This document shows positions 5,759 to 8,155 of a DNA stretch of 8,155 bases, in pieces. Position numbers and translations under genes: made by a program. How positions within the stretch are numbered: the stretch's first letter is position 1; every line of letters begins with the position of its first letter. The notes beneath the pieces are model-generated. The model was not told where the DNA came from. It ran no database searches and was given only the letters and a program-made list of their open reading frames with translations. The stretch is taken from positions 1-8,155 of the forward strand of contig JBDTMC010000362.1 of assembly GCA_039934475.1 (NCBI GenBank), written 5' to 3'. This DNA is from JBDTMC01 sp039934475. Lineage in GTDB: Bacteria; Acidobacteriota; Terriglobia; Bryobacterales; Bryobacteraceae.

Positions 5759-7890
5759 ATGATGTACGGACAGCCACGGCATTCTCGCGTGCCCGTGAAT
5801 CCACTCCCAGACAACCCGGCGTTTCCCACGCGCCTATCATAGGCGGGAGCCGTCGCGCTTCTGCTCATCACCTTCTCCTCACCCGCGTCCGCCCAGGGCG
5901 ACAGCCCCATCACTCTGCGCCAACTCATCAACCAGCAAGTAGGCGGTATCGACAAATTGAAAGTCCCCGCCAAGGATACCGACATCCCTCTCCCTCGCCA
6001 GCCTGATGGGACCGTGAACCCGCGCTACAAAACAACCGAAGAAAAGCGCTACCTCGGCAAACTCCTCTTCCACGACCCCGTCCGCACAGCCCGAATCGAT
6101 ACCTCCTATGGCGGTGTGGACGCTACCAAGCAAACCGGCTCCTGCGGCAGTTGTCACCTCGGTGAGGCCGCTGGCAAGGCCGGCATGCAGCTCAATTTCA
6201 ATGTCGGTGGCGAAGGCCGTGGCTACACTGACGAAAAGGCAATTTCATTGTCCGCCGGCGACCCCGGTCTGACCTCCCGATCCTCCGCCAAACCCCACTC
6301 TTCCCCGGTGATGCCCTCGTCGATGAACTACCCACGCTCACCGACGTCTATCACATCCCGGTCCCACTCCCGGGACACATCGAAGTAGCCACGCCAGCCC
6401 GCGGCGAAAAGCTCCCCTTACCCGACCAACTCATTCGAACCGGGCGCCTCGATGCCCTCGACAGCGTCGGGCGCCAGTCGCCATCCATGGTCGGCTTCGC
6501 CTTCAACAACCGTCTCTTACTCGGCGGTTTCGCCGGTGAGTCCGACGCAACCCAAGGAGGCCTCAATCCCAGCAACGACCCGGCTCAGGAGAACCTAACG
6601 CTCCTGCTCCTCGACGCCCACCGCATGCTCACCGCCGAAGCCGCCGTGCTCCAAAACATTCCTGCCTTCGTCAAACTCTTCCGTGCCGCCTTCCCCGAAG
6701 AGGCCGCCCAGTCTGACGCCATGCACGACCCTAACCTCCTCGTCAGTGACGATACCGTCCTCCGCGCCACGGCTACGTTCCTCCGCACCTCCGTCACCCG
6801 CAACACACCCTGGGACCGCTTCCTTGCCGGCGACAATCGCGCCCTCACCCTCGGCCAGCGCCGCGGAGCCCGTCTCTTCTTCACCGCTGTCAAGGATGGC
6901 GGTGCCGGCTGCTACGCCTGTCACAGCGGTCCGATGCTCAACAAACAGAACAACGATCCGGACCTCAATGGCATCGGTCAGTTGGTGGAAGAGAATTTCA
7001 TCAATGTGGGCATCGGCGACCACCCGGTCCAGGCATTGAACCGTCTGGTCAGAAATGATCCCAACTTCCACGACGAAGGCAGGAAAGAGATCACGTTCAA
7101 GGACGAAGACGCTTTCAAATTCCGCGTCGTCACACTGCGCCAGCTCAAAGACGCGCGCACCTTCTTCCACAACGGCTCGTTCACCTCAGTCAAAGACGTC
7201 GTGCAGTACTTCAACGCCGGCCTCCCGCAGGACCCCACCGCCGGCGCCGCAACCACGCTCTCCACTCGCTTCACGCAACCCCGCGGCCCGTATTCGCTCC
7301 CTGGTCTCGGCCTCAGCACAAATCAAGTCGACGACCTCACTGACTTCCTTGAGAATGCGCTCTACGATCCAGCTTTCGCGAAGTACGATCCGAATTCGTC
7401 CACGCAAACGCTCCAACCAAACGAACGCGACCTCACTTACTCGAAGTACCATCCGGAGCTCGTCGCCATGGGTGCAAAAGACGGAATCATGCTCAGCGGC
7501 CTGGCCACCGACAACAACGATGCACTGTCGCGCCGCGACCTCGGCCTCGAATTCCTCGACGTCACCTCGCAGGCAGCCATTGACAAGGTCGGATCCGACG
7601 GTCAGGGGACAAAACAGAGGGACCGCTATCGCATCACCAACAACGGCCTGTCGGTGATTGATACTCACTTGCTCGTCATCGTCCGGGGCCTCTCCGATCA
7701 AGTCCGCCTGGAAAACGCCAGCGGGACCACAAGTCAGGGCGATCCCTATATCCGTGTCTTCCTGACGGACGGCGTCCTCCCGCCCAGCCAGAGCATAGCG
7801 CAGACGTTGATCTTCACGAGACAGGGCGCCGACAACGCATCGCCAGTGACTTACTCCCTCGATCTCCTCTCGGGACAAGGTAACCCCTAA
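5759..7890 (+). pseudogene. Di-heme cytochrome c peroxidase/MauG-family gene, two disruptions
   Basis: Intact, this would be an exported protein of about 710 residues that reduces hydrogen peroxide or oxidises a partner through two c-type hemes. Heme sites are CGSCH (6143-6157, residue 129 on) and CYACH (6910-6924, residue 385 on). TPWDRFLAGD (near 6808) and FFHNGSF (7162-7182) are further peroxidase-family motifs. The last 160 or so residues form an extra, probably beta-rich, domain after NDALSRRDLGLEFLDVT. The reading frame is broken twice. First, an in-frame TAG at 5840-5842 lies just before the hydrophobic signal AGAVALLLITF, with cleavage expected after ASA. Second, the frame slips at the A-run 6234-6237: the frame before it reads GRGYTDE and the next frame continues GNFIVRRRP and LPILRQTPLFPGD. 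One extra A restores a single frame. No usable start lies between the TAG and the signal. It may be decayed, or the sequence may hold errors. Confidence 0.85.
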
Positions 7891-7924
7891 ACTAAACTAA
7901 GTCCTCACCGCCAGCCTGCGCAAA

Positions 7925-7967
7925 TCGGGCTTGAACTTCTCTCCACATTTGCGGAGTTCAAGCCCGA
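7925..7967. terminator. Strong hairpin between convergent genes
   Basis: Thirteen bases at 7925-7937 (TCGGGCTTGAACT) are perfectly complementary to 7955-7967, with a 17-base loop. An alternative fold adds an inner CTCC/GGAG pair. It lies 34 bases after the peroxidase stop and 13 bases past the stop of the minus-strand gene, so it can end transcription from both sides. No T-tract follows on the plus strand and only a short ATTT follows on the minus strand, so the termination mechanism is uncertain. Confidence 0.65.
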
Positions 7968-7980
7968 GCCCTTCCACACC

Positions 7981-8155
7981 CTATCGCCGGTTCGCGACCG
8001 CAGAAAACCGCACCCCGTCGCGGCCATCAGGTCTGGGTCCAGGACTATCTGCGGCAATGTGCCCATCCGCCGCATCAACCCGCAGATATCGATTGCTGCT
8101 CAGCGACAGCAGCGTCACATCGCCCTCGAACGTGTCGATCCATTGGAACGTCTCC
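7981..8155 (-). CDS. C-terminal fragment with fascin-like beta-trefoil segment
   Basis: Only the last 57 residues are in the window; the gene enters from the right edge and stops at TAG (7981-7983). The fragment reads ETFQWIDTFEGDVTLLSLSS near its start, then NRYLRVD, GHIAADSPGPRP and DGVRF. This pattern (FQW, a strand ending in LLSL, then RYLRV and IAADSPGP) is what I recall from fascin-like beta-trefoil modules at the end of some bacterial glycoside hydrolases and other secreted carbohydrate-active proteins, where they are thought to bind sugars. The main domain is outside the window, so the function is not known. It converges on the peroxidase gene, with a hairpin between them. Confidence 0.65.
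   Translation of the reverse strand, partial: ETFQWIDTFEGDVTLLSLSSNRYLRVDAADGHIAADSPGPRPDGRDGVRFSAVANRR

Noticed and set aside
6230..6240. Programmed -1 frameshifting at GAAAAG
   Set aside because: Only the A-site tRNA could re-pair after slipping, there is no classical slippery heptamer, and a second lesion (TAG) is present; mutation or sequence error is simpler.
6262..6265. C-run first considered as the frameshift site
   Set aside because: Reading the second frame further upstream gives GNFIVRRRP directly after the A-run at 6234-6237, which continues GRGYTDE better. The slip is therefore at the A-run, not here.
7186..7878. 230-codon minus-strand and 200-codon plus-strand (7055-7657) open frames
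   Set aside because: Both overlap the peroxidase frame that carries CYACH and FFHNGSF, and their composition is that of shadow frames.

Overview
The window looks like chromosomal DNA from a GC-rich, free-living bacterium, most likely an acidobacterium of the Solibacter/Bryobacter type. That placement is an inference from remembered family distribution (DUF3500 protein, Tat-exported oligogalacturonate-lyase-like propeller, large di-heme peroxidase with a C-terminal beta domain, GGGGTCAGAC-type repeats), not a database result. No rRNA, tRNA, CRISPR array or intact transposase gene was seen.

Left block (1-3086, minus strand): three co-directional genes read right to left. They are a fucose/arabinose-isomerase-like protein, a Gfo/Idh/MocA-type NAD(P)-dependent sugar oxidoreductase, and the N-terminal 141 residues of homoserine kinase (thrB), which runs off the left edge. 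The first gap is 43 bases and the last two genes share a TGATG stop/start, so this reads as one operon mixing carbohydrate turnover with threonine synthesis.

Middle block (3087-5432, plus strand): after a 151-base divergent intergenic region come a secreted DUF3500 protein and, 32 bases later, a Tat-signal beta-propeller protein related to oligogalacturonate lyase. Both carry export signals and probably act outside the cytoplasm. Their substrate is not known.

Repeat-bearing spacer (5433-5758): two 38-base direct repeats beginning AAAAGGGGTCAGAC lie 74 bases apart. The stop codon of the propeller gene sits in the left arm of a hairpin made with the first copy. A bulged hairpin and then a strong Shine-Dalgarno lead into the next gene.

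Right block (5759-8155): a di-heme cytochrome c peroxidase/MauG-family gene of about 710 codons carries an in-frame TAG in its signal peptide and a one-base frameshift in an A-run at 6234-6237, so as written it is a pseudogene or contains sequence errors. A strong hairpin (7925-7967) separates it from a convergent minus-strand gene, of which only the last 57 residues, a fascin-like beta-trefoil segment, are present.

The most notable points are the doubly broken peroxidase and the repeat element abutting the propeller gene. No convincing new multi-gene system was found.
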